NCBI GenBank assembly: GCA_022072445.1
Contig: JAJVHV010000016.1
Location: forward strand, 310,001 to 374,000
DNA: 64,000 nt
Reading direction: 5' to 3'
DNA from: Phycisphaerae bacterium
GTDB lineage: Bacteria > Planctomycetota > Phycisphaerae > UBA1845 > Fen-1342
The notes under the pieces were generated by a model. The model was not told where the DNA came from. It saw nothing but the letters and a program-made list of their open reading frames with translations, and searched no databases. Numbering within the stretch: position 1 is the first letter of the stretch; each line of letters begins with the position of its first letter. Of this stretch, positions 34,947 to 44,107 are shown in pieces. A program made the translations under genes and the position numbers.

Positions 34947-36848
34947 TCAGTCCAGACGCGCCGACCAGCGCCGCGCCCAGCACTCGAACATCAGCAGCGC
35001 CCAGAGTCGATGATCGTGATTGGCCCTGCGTTCCTGATGCTCGGCCAGCAGCTCCGCCAGCCACTCGCGGCGGAAAATACGTGCACACGGCGCGTCGGGC
35101 GCCAGCAGCGCGTCGCGCAGCAATGGCCGCAGCTCGTGGCGAAACCACTCGCCGATCGGCACGCCGAAGCCCTTTTTCTCGCGGCGTAGCGTGGGCGGGG
35201 GCAGGAGGGATCGTGCCCAGTCTTTGAGGATGCGTTTGCCTCCGCCGACGCCCAGTTTCCAGCGGTCGGGCAGGGAGAACGCAAACTCGACCAGTTCGTG
35301 ATCGAGGAACGGGCTGCGGCACTCGAGGCTGCACGCCATGGAGGCGATGTCGACCTTGGTCAGCAGGTCGTAAGGCAGATAGGTCGACAGGTCGGCGGCC
35401 GCGGCGCGCTGCGAATCGCTGCCGGCGGCGCGCGCGAAGTGTCGCCCGAACCAGTCGCGCGGCTCGTCCAGCGCCAGACGGCTGGCGAACTCCGGCTCGT
35501 AGGCCCGCGCCAGCACCTCGGGCGAAAAGACGCAGATCCACTGCAGGTAGCGATCGGCCGGGGAGAGATCGGCACAGCGCAAGAAACGGCTGGCACGGTG
35601 CCGCGCGCTGCCGGTCCGGCCCGGCGGAATTCTCCCCGCGAGCGCCGCCAGCGACCGCCGCGCGCCGCGCGGCAGGCCGTCGAACCACGCGGCCAGTTGC
35701 AGCGCGCGATAGCGGTCGTACCCCCCGAAGCACTCGTCGCCCGCGTCGCCGGTCAGCGCCACCGTCACGCGTTGCCGCGTCCACCTCGAAACGTAGTACG
35801 TGGGAATCGCCGACGAGTCGGCCATCGGCTCGTCGTAGTGATACGCCAGCAGGTCGAGAATCTCGCGCGCCTGCGGCGTGACGGTGAACTCGTGGTGCTC
35901 GGTCTGGAAGTGCCGTGCCACGACGCGGGCGTGCGCCGATTCGTCGTAGCGCGGATCGTCGAATGCAATCGTGAACGTCCGCAGCGGGCTGACGCCGAGC
36001 TGCCTCATCAGCCCCACCACGATCGAGGAATCGATGCCGCCCGAAAGAAACGCGCCCAGCGGCACGTCGGCCACGAGGCGTTTCTGCACGGCGGCGGTCA
36101 GCAGCGCGCCGAGCCGGTCGCGGGCCGCGCGATAGGAGCCGGTGAAGCCACCAACCGCGGGCGGATTCCAGTACGCGTGCTGCTCGAACTTGCCGCATGC
36201 CGCGGGCGTCAGGCTGGCCCAGCAGCCCGGCATGATCTTGCCGAAGCGCTCGAAGATGCCGAACGGTGCCGGCACATATTGAAACGTGAAGTAACGATGC
36301 AGCGCCTGCGGATCGATGCGGCGCGGCAGGTCGGGTCGCACCGCCAGCATCGCCTTCAGTTCGCTGCCGAAATAGAGCTGGCCGTCGAAATCGGCGAAGT
36401 GCAGCGGTTTCTTTCCCAGACGGTCGCGGGCCAGCGTCAGCCGACCCGCCGTCTCGTCCCAGAGCGCGATGGCGAACATTCCCTCGAGGCGCGCAAAAAC
36501 CCCCTCCTGCCACTGCTCGAAACCATGCACGATGACCTCGGCGTCGCTGACGGTGCGGAAGTGATGTCCGTGCGACTCGAGTTCGCTCCGCAGCGGGCGA
36601 AAGTTGTAGATTTCGCCGTTGAAAACCAGCCAGAGCGTGCCGGTCTCGTTCGAGAGCGGCTGGTGGCCGCCGGCGAGGTCGATGATCGCAAGCCGGCGAA
36701 AGGCCAGCCCGGCACGGCCCGCCGGGTCGACGTACACGCCTTCGTCGTCCGGTCCGCGGTGCACCAGCGGCGCGGCCAGGCGCTGCAGTTGTGGTGCATC
36801 GACCCGCGTCGCGGCCGACGACGCGATCACACCGGCGATACCGCACAT
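34947..36848 (-). CDS. asnB: Glutamine-hydrolysing asparagine synthetase
   Basis: 633-residue AsnB, converting aspartate, glutamine and ATP to asparagine. The class II glutaminase domain starts at MCGIAGVIAS with catalytic Cys2 (the reason for choosing the ATG at 36848), with LVHRGPDDEGV, RRLAIIDLAGGHQPL and FNGEIYNF. The synthetase domain has the PP-loop FLSGGIDSSIVV, TGDAGDECFGGYDRY and LTKVDIASMACSLECRSPFLD. Length and RREKKGFGVPIGEW match the subgroup often found in polysaccharide or exosortase loci, which may amidate sugars or peptides rather than supply free asparagine. It is tail-to-tail with kdpE. Confidence 0.96.
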   Translation of the reverse strand: MCGIAGVIASSAATRVDAPQLQRLAAPLVHRGPDDEGVYVDPAGRAGLAFRRLAIIDLAGGHQPLSNETGTLWLVFNGEIYNFRPLRSELESHGHHFRTVSDAEVIVHGFEQWQEGVFARLEGMFAIALWDETAGRLTLARDRLGKKPLHFADFDGQLYFGSELKAMLAVRPDLPRRIDPQALHRYFTFQYVPAPFGIFERFGKIMPGCWASLTPAACGKFEQHAYWNPPAVGGFTGSYRAARDRLGALLTAAVQKRLVADVPLGAFLSGGIDSSIVVGLMRQLGVSPLRTFTIAFDDPRYDESAHARVVARHFQTEHHEFTVTPQAREILDLLAYHYDEPMADSSAIPTYYVSRWTRQRVTVALTGDAGDECFGGYDRYRALQLAAWFDGLPRGARRSLAALAGRIPPGRTGSARHRASRFLRCADLSPADRYLQWICVFSPEVLARAYEPEFASRLALDEPRDWFGRHFARAAGSDSQRAAAADLSTYLPYDLLTKVDIASMACSLECRSPFLDHELVEFAFSLPDRWKLGVGGGKRILKDWARSLLPPPTLRREKKGFGVPIGEWFRHELRPLLRDALLAPDAPCARIFRREWLAELLAEHQERRANHDHRLWALLMFECWARRWSARLD

Positions 36849-37059
36849 GCGCATTCCCGAGAGCGTGGTGCTCGCGCCGGCGACCGATCGGCGGCACTCA
36901 TCGGATCATACGATCGAACGGGCGACAGGGTCGAGCGCGGTCGTCAAATGCTCGCGCTCGGCGCAGATGCGATATTCGGGGTGGGCGGCACGAGGGTGTG
37001 AGTTTCGAGTGGTGGCACGGACGATCGCGCCGCCAACGGTGCGGAGCGAGATCCGCCCT

Positions 37060-37105
37060 CATTAGAAAAGAGGCATGCTCGCGCCTGACAGCGCGAGCAT
37101 GCCTC
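37060..37105 (-). terminator. Rho-independent terminator built from a REP-like palindrome
   Basis: Perfect 15-bp stem (arms 37070-37084 and 37091-37105) with loop CTGACA, 28 bp after the stop of the VWA/HYR gene. On the minus strand it is followed by TTTTCTAATGA, a usable T-tract. The core 30 bp (37073-37102) matches 18464-18493 in 27 of 30 positions, so this terminator is a member of a dispersed repeat family. Confidence 0.8.
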
Positions 37106-37133
37106 CGATACACCCATGCCACGTCGCGATGGG

Positions 37134-40022
37134 TTATTTCCCGGACGGGCTTCCGCCGGCGTTGCCGCCGCTGCCGTCGCCCGACTTCTCGGTCTTGCCG
37201 CCGGTGTTGACTTCACCACCCTGCGCGCCGATGTCGTGCTTGATGTTCCCGCTCTCGTAGAGCTGGCCGACGAGCGTCGAGCCTGCCAGGCCGGTTTCGC
37301 CGGAGGCGGTGAAATCCAGGAACTTCAGCTCGATGCCGTGCAGCGCCAGCGGCTTGCTGCCGGGGCAGAAGCCGGACTGGATGCCGTCGATGCGGGCCTT
37401 GCCCTTGTCCTGCTGCAGGAAGAAGCGCTGGAAGATCGGATGGATCGAGGTCAGCGTGCGCGTCGACCAGCAGTTGACGCAATGATTGCTGGTGAAGCTG
37501 CGACGATTCTCGTTCTGATCGTGCAGGACGTAGTCGGCCAGCGTGACCGGCTCGTCCGGCGGATCGCCATTGTCATCCGCGTCGCGCAGATCGACCGAGA
37601 GCGGCACAAGCGTCAGCTCGGCGTTGACGTTGACGGGGCCGGCCGTCGAGGCACCCGTGTAGGCCGTATTGGCCCGCTGGGCGGTGGTCTCGGCGTAGAA
37701 CTCGAGCAGCAACTGGCCGAAGGCGAAGTCGTACTGGAAGCCGTCGAAGTCGAGGTTTCCAGGAATGATGTAGGCGTCGCAGCAGACGCCGTTGGCGTCG
37801 AACGAGACGCAATCGAGCGGCTCGTCGCCCTGGTCGACGCAGCGCGTCCCGTAGGCCGTGGCGTTGTATTCCCAGGCTTCGGTCTTCTGGAGATTCACGA
37901 TCGTCGCGTGGCCGGTCAGGTGGTTCCAGCGAATCTCGTGCTCCATGACGTCCGTGGCCCACAGGATGATGTAGCCGCGGAGCACGCGGTTTCCGCTGGC
38001 CGGATCATCCGGATCGGGGCGGCCCGGCGGATCGCCGTCGTCCAGGATCGTGAACGAACTGAGACCCTTCGGCTGGCCGCTCGCCGCCGACCAGTAGGTC
38101 GGCTCCTCGGCCGTCAGCAAAAAGTGATTATCGACCTTGTTACAGCCGGGGTGCGCCCGCTCGCCGCCGGCGGCCGGCGTGGCCGGGTCGCCGTTGATGA
38201 AGTAGCTCTTGACGTAGATGTTGCCCGGGCCGTCGTTGGAGAGCGAGATGATGGTGTCCTGCACCAGATCGCCGTTCGCGTCCCAGACGAGTTCGACAAA
38301 CGGGAAGACCAGCAGGCTTCCCTTCTTGCCGACGCGTCCGCGCTGCGCGGGCAGCACGGTGATGTACGCGGAGCAGGTGGCCGTATTGCCGCACGAGTCG
38401 GTCGCCGTCCAGGTCACCTTGGTCTTGCTGTCGTAGGCGAAGCCGCAGTCCGGCGCGTCATTGGTCACGTCGACCACCGCGTCGCAGTTGTCCGTCGCCG
38501 TGGCGCTGTTCAGCCACTCCGACACTTCGTCCCCGCAGAGGAACGAGCCGTGCTCGACGGTGATGTCGTCCGGGCAGTCGATCTCCGGCGGCACCTCGTC
38601 CTTGACCTCGGCGGTCTTGATGCACGCGTGGGCCGGGTTGCCGCAGCAGTCGTCAGCGTTGACGGTGAGCTGGACGATGGCGGGGCAGCTCAGCAGATCA
38701 GAGACGAGGGCCGAACCGCTGACGGTCACCGTGTTGCCGTCGGTCTGGATCTTGTTAACCACGATGTTGGTCAAGCTGGCGTTACCGCTGGTGACGACGA
38801 CCTCGACGAGCACGTCGTCCTTCAGGACGCAGCAGTTGTCGTCGATCGTGGCGCTGAACGTGACGGTCTTCTCGCAGTTCGGATCGACGCCGTTGCCGAC
38901 GATGTTGCAGGAAATCGTCGGCGAGGTGCGATCCTGGTAGTTGACCAGCGTGATGGTCTGCGTGCAGCTCGCACGGTTGCCGTGGATGTCCTCGGCGGTC
39001 CAGGTGCGCGTGATCGATCCCTGGCACTCGCCGCCGTTTCGCTGGTCGGAATATGTGATTTCCTCGATGCCGCAGTTGTCAGTCGCGGTGGCCTCGCCGG
39101 TTTCGCTCGGGTCGATCGAGTCCTCGCAGGAAACCGTAACGTTGTCCGGGCAGTCGATCACGGGCGGTTCGAGGTCCCGGACGGTGACGAAGCACTCGCG
39201 TGTCACTTCGTAGGTTCCGCCGTCGCAGGTGATCGTGACCGGCGTGGTGCCGACGTCGTAGGGTCCGGGCGGATCGCAACTGATGGGCAGCGGTTCGCCG
39301 TCGTCGTCGAAGCACTCGCCGATCTCGGAGCAGGCAACCCTGGCGGTGCACAGGCCCGGATCGGTGTTGACGGTCGGGTTCAGGCAGTTGCCGAAGAAGA
39401 AGTCGAAGCAGCCGCGGCAGAGCGCTTCGAAGTCGTTGAAGTCGTCGGCCTCGCCATAGCCGCCGCCGGTGGCAGTGGCGATGGCCTGCAACACAGCCTT
39501 GCCTTCATCCGTCGCGCCGACCGCGATGGCACAGACGGTGATGCCGTCGCGCACCAGTGAAGCGGTGACGACGTTGATGTCGAGCGGGTCGTTGAAGGGC
39601 GCGCCGTCGCCCGTCAGGAGAATCAGGTCGTTGGTGGCCGGTCCAGCGACAAGCATGACACGGGCACTCTCGAGACCGGCGGCGAGATAGGTGCCATCGA
39701 GCCCGACCTGACGGTTGGTCTTGAGGCCTTCCAGGGCGTTCAGGACGGTGTTGACGTTGCCGGGCGTGTAATTCGTCAGGCCCAGGATGTCCTTGACGCC
39801 CTCGGCAAAAACCGTGATGCCGACGTTGACCGTGCCGTCCTGCGGAATCAGCGTCGGGTCGCCGACGCACGACTTCAGGCCGTCGATCTCGATGCCCAGC
39901 TCGGTGGCGTTGATACTCCCAGAAACGTCGATACAGAGATTCAGATCGGTGACTTGCGCCCACACCGCCGGCGTCAGCACGGCGGCGGCGGCGAGCAGCA
40001 ATGCAGCCCTCACGCGAGACAT
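37134..40022 (-). CDS. Secreted VWA/HYR-domain protein
   Basis: 962-residue exported protein. The ATG at 40022 has a strong ribosome site (AGGAGGAAGAAG) and begins a signal peptide (VRAALLLAAAAVLTPAVWAQ). A VWA domain follows at once, with MIDAS motif LCIDVSGSINATEL and LILLTGDGAPFNDP. Next come Cys-rich HYR-like Ig domains (PPVIDCPDNVTVSCED; PPEIDCPDDITVEHG, each ending TATDNC). The C-terminal half is of unknown type, and the last 25 residues are Gly/Lys/Ser-rich. It is likely a cell-surface adhesion or scaffold protein; about 40 cysteines suggest many disulfides. No membrane anchor or sorting signal was recognised. Confidence 0.85.
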   Translation of the reverse strand: MSRVRAALLLAAAAVLTPAVWAQVTDLNLCIDVSGSINATELGIEIDGLKSCVGDPTLIPQDGTVNVGITVFAEGVKDILGLTNYTPGNVNTVLNALEGLKTNRQVGLDGTYLAAGLESARVMLVAGPATNDLILLTGDGAPFNDPLDINVVTASLVRDGITVCAIAVGATDEGKAVLQAIATATGGGYGEADDFNDFEALCRGCFDFFFGNCLNPTVNTDPGLCTARVACSEIGECFDDDGEPLPISCDPPGPYDVGTTPVTITCDGGTYEVTRECFVTVRDLEPPVIDCPDNVTVSCEDSIDPSETGEATATDNCGIEEITYSDQRNGGECQGSITRTWTAEDIHGNRASCTQTITLVNYQDRTSPTISCNIVGNGVDPNCEKTVTFSATIDDNCCVLKDDVLVEVVVTSGNASLTNIVVNKIQTDGNTVTVSGSALVSDLLSCPAIVQLTVNADDCCGNPAHACIKTAEVKDEVPPEIDCPDDITVEHGSFLCGDEVSEWLNSATATDNCDAVVDVTNDAPDCGFAYDSKTKVTWTATDSCGNTATCSAYITVLPAQRGRVGKKGSLLVFPFVELVWDANGDLVQDTIISLSNDGPGNIYVKSYFINGDPATPAAGGERAHPGCNKVDNHFLLTAEEPTYWSAASGQPKGLSSFTILDDGDPPGRPDPDDPASGNRVLRGYIILWATDVMEHEIRWNHLTGHATIVNLQKTEAWEYNATAYGTRCVDQGDEPLDCVSFDANGVCCDAYIIPGNLDFDGFQYDFAFGQLLLEFYAETTAQRANTAYTGASTAGPVNVNAELTLVPLSVDLRDADDNGDPPDEPVTLADYVLHDQNENRRSFTSNHCVNCWSTRTLTSIHPIFQRFFLQQDKGKARIDGIQSGFCPGSKPLALHGIELKFLDFTASGETGLAGSTLVGQLYESGNIKHDIGAQGGEVNTGGKTEKSGDGSGGNAGGSPSGK

Positions 40023-40205
40023 CTTCTTCCTCCTGTCCGGGAGTTCATCCCGAACTGCAAATAAACGGTCGCCATGCAACCACGCGCAATGCGTTGGGAT
40101 GCCGAGACGAGCGGCGGAATGGCGATCTCAGGCCCATGCGTGACTCAACTTCCCCTACCGAAACCCATGCCGCACGTCGCGCTTGTGCGCGGTTACGGCT
40201 TATGC

Positions 40206-40234
40206 AGTATCTCGCTTGATTCCCATATTGTCAA
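40206..40234 (-). promoter_or_regulatory. Sigma-70-type promoter of the VWA/HYR gene
   Basis: On the minus strand: a perfect -35 TTGACA (40234-40229), a 17-bp spacer, and -10 GATACT (40211-40206). It would start a transcript near 40199 with a leader of about 177 bases before the ATG at 40022. The rest of the 312-bp gap (40023-40334) contains no convincing gene. A small dyad CACAAG-N6-CTTGTG at 40327-40344 straddles the stop of the symporter gene. Confidence 0.65.
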
Positions 40235-40334
40235 CCGCTCGGCGCGAGGAAACCATATGTTTTCGCACCTCCTGCGGTCGATTGGGCGGTTGGTTGGTTA
40301 TCGGGCGGGTGCGCGGTACGTGGCGGCACAAGTT

Positions 40335-41675
40335 TCAGCTTGTGGTCGCGGCCTCGCGCCGGTCAACGCAGGCGGCGATGGTCAGATCCCCGACAACGTT
40401 CACGGTGGTCCGACACATGTCGAGCAGGCGATCCACGCCGAGGATGATGCCGATGCCTTCCGCAGGCACGCCGACAGTCTGAAGGACGATCACGACCAGC
40501 GGGAGCGAGCCGCCGGGGACGCCGGCAGTGCCGATGCCAGCCAAAATGCAGAGCAGCGCGACAACCACCTGCTGGGTCAGCGTCAGATCGACGCCGAAGA
40601 CCTGCGCCAGAAAGAGGACCGTGACACCCTCGTACAGTGCAGTGCCGTTCTGGTTGGCGGTCGAGCCGACGGTGAGGACGAAGTTGCTGACGTGACGGTG
40701 CAGGCCGAGGCGCTCCTGCGCGACGCGGAGCGAGGTCGGCAACGTGGCATTCGACGAGGACGTGCCGAAGGCCGTCAGCATGGCGTCGCTGATCCGCGCG
40801 AAAAAGCGCAGCGGATGACTGCGGGCCGCGACAGCCAATAACAGCGAATACACGCCGAACATGTGCAGCGCCAGGCCGGCCACCACGGCGACGATGTAGC
40901 CTCCCAGCGTGCGAACGATGCCCAGGCCGAGTTCGGCGGTCAGGGCGAAGACCAGAGCGGCGACGGCGAGCGGCGCGAGGCGCATGGCCATGCCGATCAT
41001 GGCCATCACGACGTCGTAGAGGCCCTGGAGCACGGCGACAAGCGGCGCGGTGCGCTGCGGCGCGAGCGCCAGTGCGATGCCGAACAGCAGCGCGAAGAAC
41101 ATGAACGCCAGCATGCCGCCGCCCGGCGAGCTGCCGTCGGCGGCGCCGACGACCTCCTGCGCGAGGTTTCTGGGGACGAGGTCGACGATGATCTGGCGGA
41201 GCGGTTTGGACGCGCGGGCCTGTTCGACGGGTTTCAGTTGTCCGCCCGTGTAGCGCTCGCGCAGCTCGTGGCGGGTCTGCTCGGGGAGGATGCGGCCGGG
41301 TTGAAGTGTATTGACGACCGCCAGTCCGATGACGACGGAAATGGCCGAAAGGACCAGTGTGTAGACGATCGTCCAGGCGCCGATGCGGCCGAGCTTGCGC
41401 ACGTCTCCTAGTTCCGCGATGCCGAGCACGAGCGCCGAGAACACCAGCGGCACAACCACCATGATGATCAGCCGCAGGAAGATCTCGCCGACGGGCTTGG
41501 CGAGATTGTCGATCCACCACAGCACCTCGGGTGCGAGTCTTCCGTCGGGGGCGCGCCGGGCCGCCGCGGAGCAGACCAGCCCAGCGGCGCCGCCGACCAG
41601 CAGGCCGATGAGAATCTGCCAGTGCAGCGGGAAGCGCCGCAACGTGGTTTCTTCGGACGGTGGTTCGGCCGGCAT
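40335..41675 (-). CDS. Na+/H+:dicarboxylate (glutamate/C4-dicarboxylate) symporter
   Basis: 446-residue DAACS-family transporter in the inner membrane (GltP/DctA type). Signatures: the serine-rich re-entrant loop FGTSSSNATLPTSL, the NMDGT-type motif here as STANQNGTALYEG, GTAGVPGG and the substrate-binding helix DRLLDMCRTTVNVVGD. The NQNGT form and the Cys-Arg in DRLLDMCRT suggest an acidic amino acid or dicarboxylate substrate. A hydrophilic insertion lies near residue 130-160. Transcribed away from the MaoC gene. Confidence 0.93.
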   Translation of the reverse strand: MPAEPPSEETTLRRFPLHWQILIGLLVGGAAGLVCSAAARRAPDGRLAPEVLWWIDNLAKPVGEIFLRLIIMVVVPLVFSALVLGIAELGDVRKLGRIGAWTIVYTLVLSAISVVIGLAVVNTLQPGRILPEQTRHELRERYTGGQLKPVEQARASKPLRQIIVDLVPRNLAQEVVGAADGSSPGGGMLAFMFFALLFGIALALAPQRTAPLVAVLQGLYDVVMAMIGMAMRLAPLAVAALVFALTAELGLGIVRTLGGYIVAVVAGLALHMFGVYSLLLAVAARSHPLRFFARISDAMLTAFGTSSSNATLPTSLRVAQERLGLHRHVSNFVLTVGSTANQNGTALYEGVTVLFLAQVFGVDLTLTQQVVVALLCILAGIGTAGVPGGSLPLVVIVLQTVGVPAEGIGIILGVDRLLDMCRTTVNVVGDLTIAACVDRREAATTS

Positions 41676-41919
41676 GATGCGAGAGGATAGCGAGCGACGG
41701 CCGCCGCGACGAGACGGTCGGGGTCGAGCCGGCAGCGCTCATGTCGCACGGCGAAATGGTCGAAGCGCCACGTAGCGGGGTGTCGGTTCGAGGTAGCTAC
41801 GGGGGGCGATCGGGGTGCGCGGCGACCCGCGGCTCGTGCGGCGGGGCGCACCCGCGTATCATCCTAGCGCCGGCGTGCACCGCGACGCGGGCGATGCGCG
41901 CGGCGTGGCGGGATCCGAC

Positions 41920-42360
41920 ATGAACGCTTCGCTCACCACGCGTGAGACGCTGGCCATCGGCGACAGCGGCTCGTTCACCAAGACCATCACCGAACAGGAC
42001 GTGTTCGCCTTTGCTGGGGCATCGGGCGACTTCAACCCGCTGCACGTCGACGAGGAATACGCCCGCAGGACCGTGTTCGGCCAGCGCGTCGCGCACGGCA
42101 TTCTGACGGCGGGCATCATCTCCGCGGTGCTGGGGGGCGATATTCCCGGGCTGGGGACGATCTTCGTCGAGATGCACATACGCTTTCTCAAACCAGTGCA
42201 CCTGGGCGACACCGTGACGGCGACGGCGATCGTCACCGAGTTCATCAATCCCAAGCGCGTCCGGCTGCTGGTGGCCTGCGTGAATCAGCAGGGTGAGGAC
42301 GTCGCGATCGGCCACGTCATCGTCATCCCGCCGGCCGCGACCCGTTTGATCAGTGAATAA
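41920..42360 (+). CDS. MaoC-like (R)-specific enoyl-CoA hydratase
   Basis: 146-residue single hotdog-fold protein. The hydratase-2 motif is present: FAFAGASGDFNPLHVDEEYA (catalytic Asp and His) with VFGQRVAHGILTAGIISAVL. PhaJ-like enzymes convert 2-enoyl-CoA to (R)-3-hydroxyacyl-CoA for polyhydroxyalkanoate or other pathways. No pha gene is nearby, so the role is open. ATG 41920 gives the family length; the upstream extension to 41815 is not homologous-looking. Confidence 0.92.
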   Translation: MNASLTTRETLAIGDSGSFTKTITEQDVFAFAGASGDFNPLHVDEEYARRTVFGQRVAHGILTAGIISAVLGGDIPGLGTIFVEMHIRFLKPVHLGDTVTATAIVTEFINPKRVRLLVACVNQQGEDVAIGHVIVIPPAATRLISE

Positions 42361-42837
42361 GGTCGCACGCTGTGGGGGGGAAGAGGAGGGAGCAGGTCGA
42401 CGACGACCGGGGGTACTCGGGCCGAAGGGGGGATGGCCGTCGCCGCCTGCTCCACACGCGTTGCGGTGTCTGGTCACCCGCAATCGGCGTGCCAGACATG
42501 CGAAATCGCGATCAGACCCCGAAAGTCGACTCGCCACCGCTACCGCGGGCCGGTGCGCCAACGGCCTCTGCCGGTCGGCCAGCCCCGCCCTGTGGTCTGA
42601 AACCCGCCGCGCAGGTCCCAAATCGTGTCGGATGGCGCGAGAAACGCTCATGCCGCGCGCGGGGACGCAACACGTCTGCCGGCTGCGCTGCGACAGGTGT
42701 TATGTGCCCTCTGTCCGGCCCAGGCACTCGAATCGCGATTCTGACGCTCCCAGCACGAGTCGCCGTGAGGCAAACCGCGCAACGTTGCGCCAAAGCTCCG
42801 TGGCCCGCCGATTGCTACACGCCAGTAGGTGCAGGTA
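42361..42837 (+). other. Non-coding leader of the hydrogenase operon
   Basis: 477 bases without a credible gene; frames here have scattered stops or a composition unlike proteins. It does not encode the missing N-terminal domains of HypF. A perfect 14-bp palindrome GCGCAACGTTGCGC lies at 42777-42790, 47 bp before the HypF start, and is a candidate operator. No obvious FNR, sigma-54 or riboswitch pattern was recognised. Confidence 0.5.
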
Positions 42838-44103
42838 ATGAATCCAGCCCAACCAACATCACGCCGCGGTGCGCGAAATGGCGACACTGCCCGCCCGCTC
42901 CCGCCGGACAGCGTGCTGGCGATGGGCGCCGAACTGAAGTCGACGTTCTGCATCGCGGGACGGCGGCGTGCTCCGGCGACCAGCGAGGTTTTCGGCGACC
43001 TGAAGGAACCGGCTGTCTTTCGGCGATATTTCCGCGCCATCGCCGACGCGCTGGGCGGCGAATCGCCAGAACTGATCGTATGTGATCTGCATCCGGCGTA
43101 TCTCTCGACGCGGCACGCGGAGCAGTTGGCGCGGGAGTGGTCGCGGCCGCTGCTGCGCGTGCAGCACCATCATGCACATGTACTAGCGCTGATGGCGGAG
43201 CGGGGTGTGGAATCGCGCGTGGTCGGCGTGGTGTGCGACGGCGTGGGTTACGGCTCGGACGGCAACGCGTGGGGCGGGGAAATCCTGCTGTGCACCCCCA
43301 CCACATCCCAGCGCTGCGCGCACTTGCGCGAATTCCCGCTGCCCGGTGGCGACCTGGCCGCGATTCAGACCTGGCGGCCGGCCGTGGGGCTGCTGGCGGC
43401 GGCGCTGGGTTCCAGTTGGCACGCCTGGCTTGTGGAGCACGCCCCCGCGTGTGCCGCGCGGCTGGAGAGATGCGGCGCGGACATTCGACTGATCATGGCG
43501 CAACTCGCGCGGCGCGACACGCTCATGCACACCAGCAGCCTGGGGCGCATTTTTGACGCGGTCGCATTTCTGACCGGGGTATGCGGCGAGAACCGGTGCG
43601 AAGCACAAGCCGCGATCGCACTAGAAACCGCGGCCGAATCGCAGCCCACCGAAGTGCCACCGCTGGCGTACGTACTACGCGCAGCACCCCGTGTCGGCGA
43701 CGCGACCGGTTCGGATACGGCGACCATCGATCTGGGACCGATGGTGTTGGAGATCGCGCAGGCTGCGTCGCGGGGTGAGCCGTTCGACCGGCTTGCCGGC
43801 CAGTTCCACGAGACCGTCGCGCGAGCACTGGCCGACGCGGCGATCGGGACGGCGCGGCGGCACCATGTGCCGACGGCGGCGCTGACGGGCGGGTCGTTCG
43901 TCAATCGCCGGTTGCGGACGCGCGTCGCCGCGCTGCTGGAGGCGGCGGGGCTGCGCGTCCTGACGCACGAGACGGTCTCGCCCGGCGACAGCGGGATTTC
44001 GCTGGGTCAGGCGTGGGCGGGACTGCACTGGATGCGGCTCGCCCGGATCAAGGCGTGCGCGGGCGAGGATCGGGCGGCGCTGGCCGCCGCGCGTGGAGGA
44101 TAG
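42838..44103 (+). CDS. hypF: Stand-alone C-terminal (Kae1-like) domain of HypF
   Basis: HypF makes the cyanide ligands of [NiFe] hydrogenase by transferring carbamoyl to HypE. Full HypF has acylphosphatase, zinc-finger, YrdC and Kae1-like domains (about 750 residues). This gene has 421 residues and only the last: VLAMGAELKSTFCIAG, CDLHPAYLSTRHAEQLAREW, the metal site VQHHHAHVLALM, VCDGVGYGSDGNAWGGEILL, FPLPGGDLAAIQTWRPA and ALTGGSFVNRRLRTRV. It begins about 20 residues before the domain boundary, so the truncation is at the boundary itself. A partner providing carbamoyl adenylate would be needed. It is followed 4 bp later by hypC. Confidence 0.88.
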   Translation: MNPAQPTSRRGARNGDTARPLPPDSVLAMGAELKSTFCIAGRRRAPATSEVFGDLKEPAVFRRYFRAIADALGGESPELIVCDLHPAYLSTRHAEQLAREWSRPLLRVQHHHAHVLALMAERGVESRVVGVVCDGVGYGSDGNAWGGEILLCTPTTSQRCAHLREFPLPGGDLAAIQTWRPAVGLLAAALGSSWHAWLVEHAPACAARLERCGADIRLIMAQLARRDTLMHTSSLGRIFDAVAFLTGVCGENRCEAQAAIALETAAESQPTEVPPLAYVLRAAPRVGDATGSDTATIDLGPMVLEIAQAASRGEPFDRLAGQFHETVARALADAAIGTARRHHVPTAALTGGSFVNRRLRTRVAALLEAAGLRVLTHETVSPGDSGISLGQAWAGLHWMRLARIKACAGEDRAALAAARGG

Positions 44104-44107
44104 GGTC

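Noticed and set aside
33859-36897. A very long open frame of about 1,000 codons on the minus strand over asnB and the end of kdpD
   Set aside because: It is a frame-shifted reading of asnB with Arg/Ala-rich low-complexity protein, caused by high GC. The in-frame AsnB with intact motifs is the real gene.
37070-37105. Attachment site or insertion-sequence end
   Set aside because: No transposase gene or target duplication nearby; the hairpin and T-tract explain it as a terminator from a REP-like element.
42361-42837. Remains of the HypF N-terminal domains upstream of the Kae1-like gene
   Set aside because: None of the three frames contains the acylphosphatase, CXXC zinc-finger or YrdC patterns, and codon composition is not protein-like.
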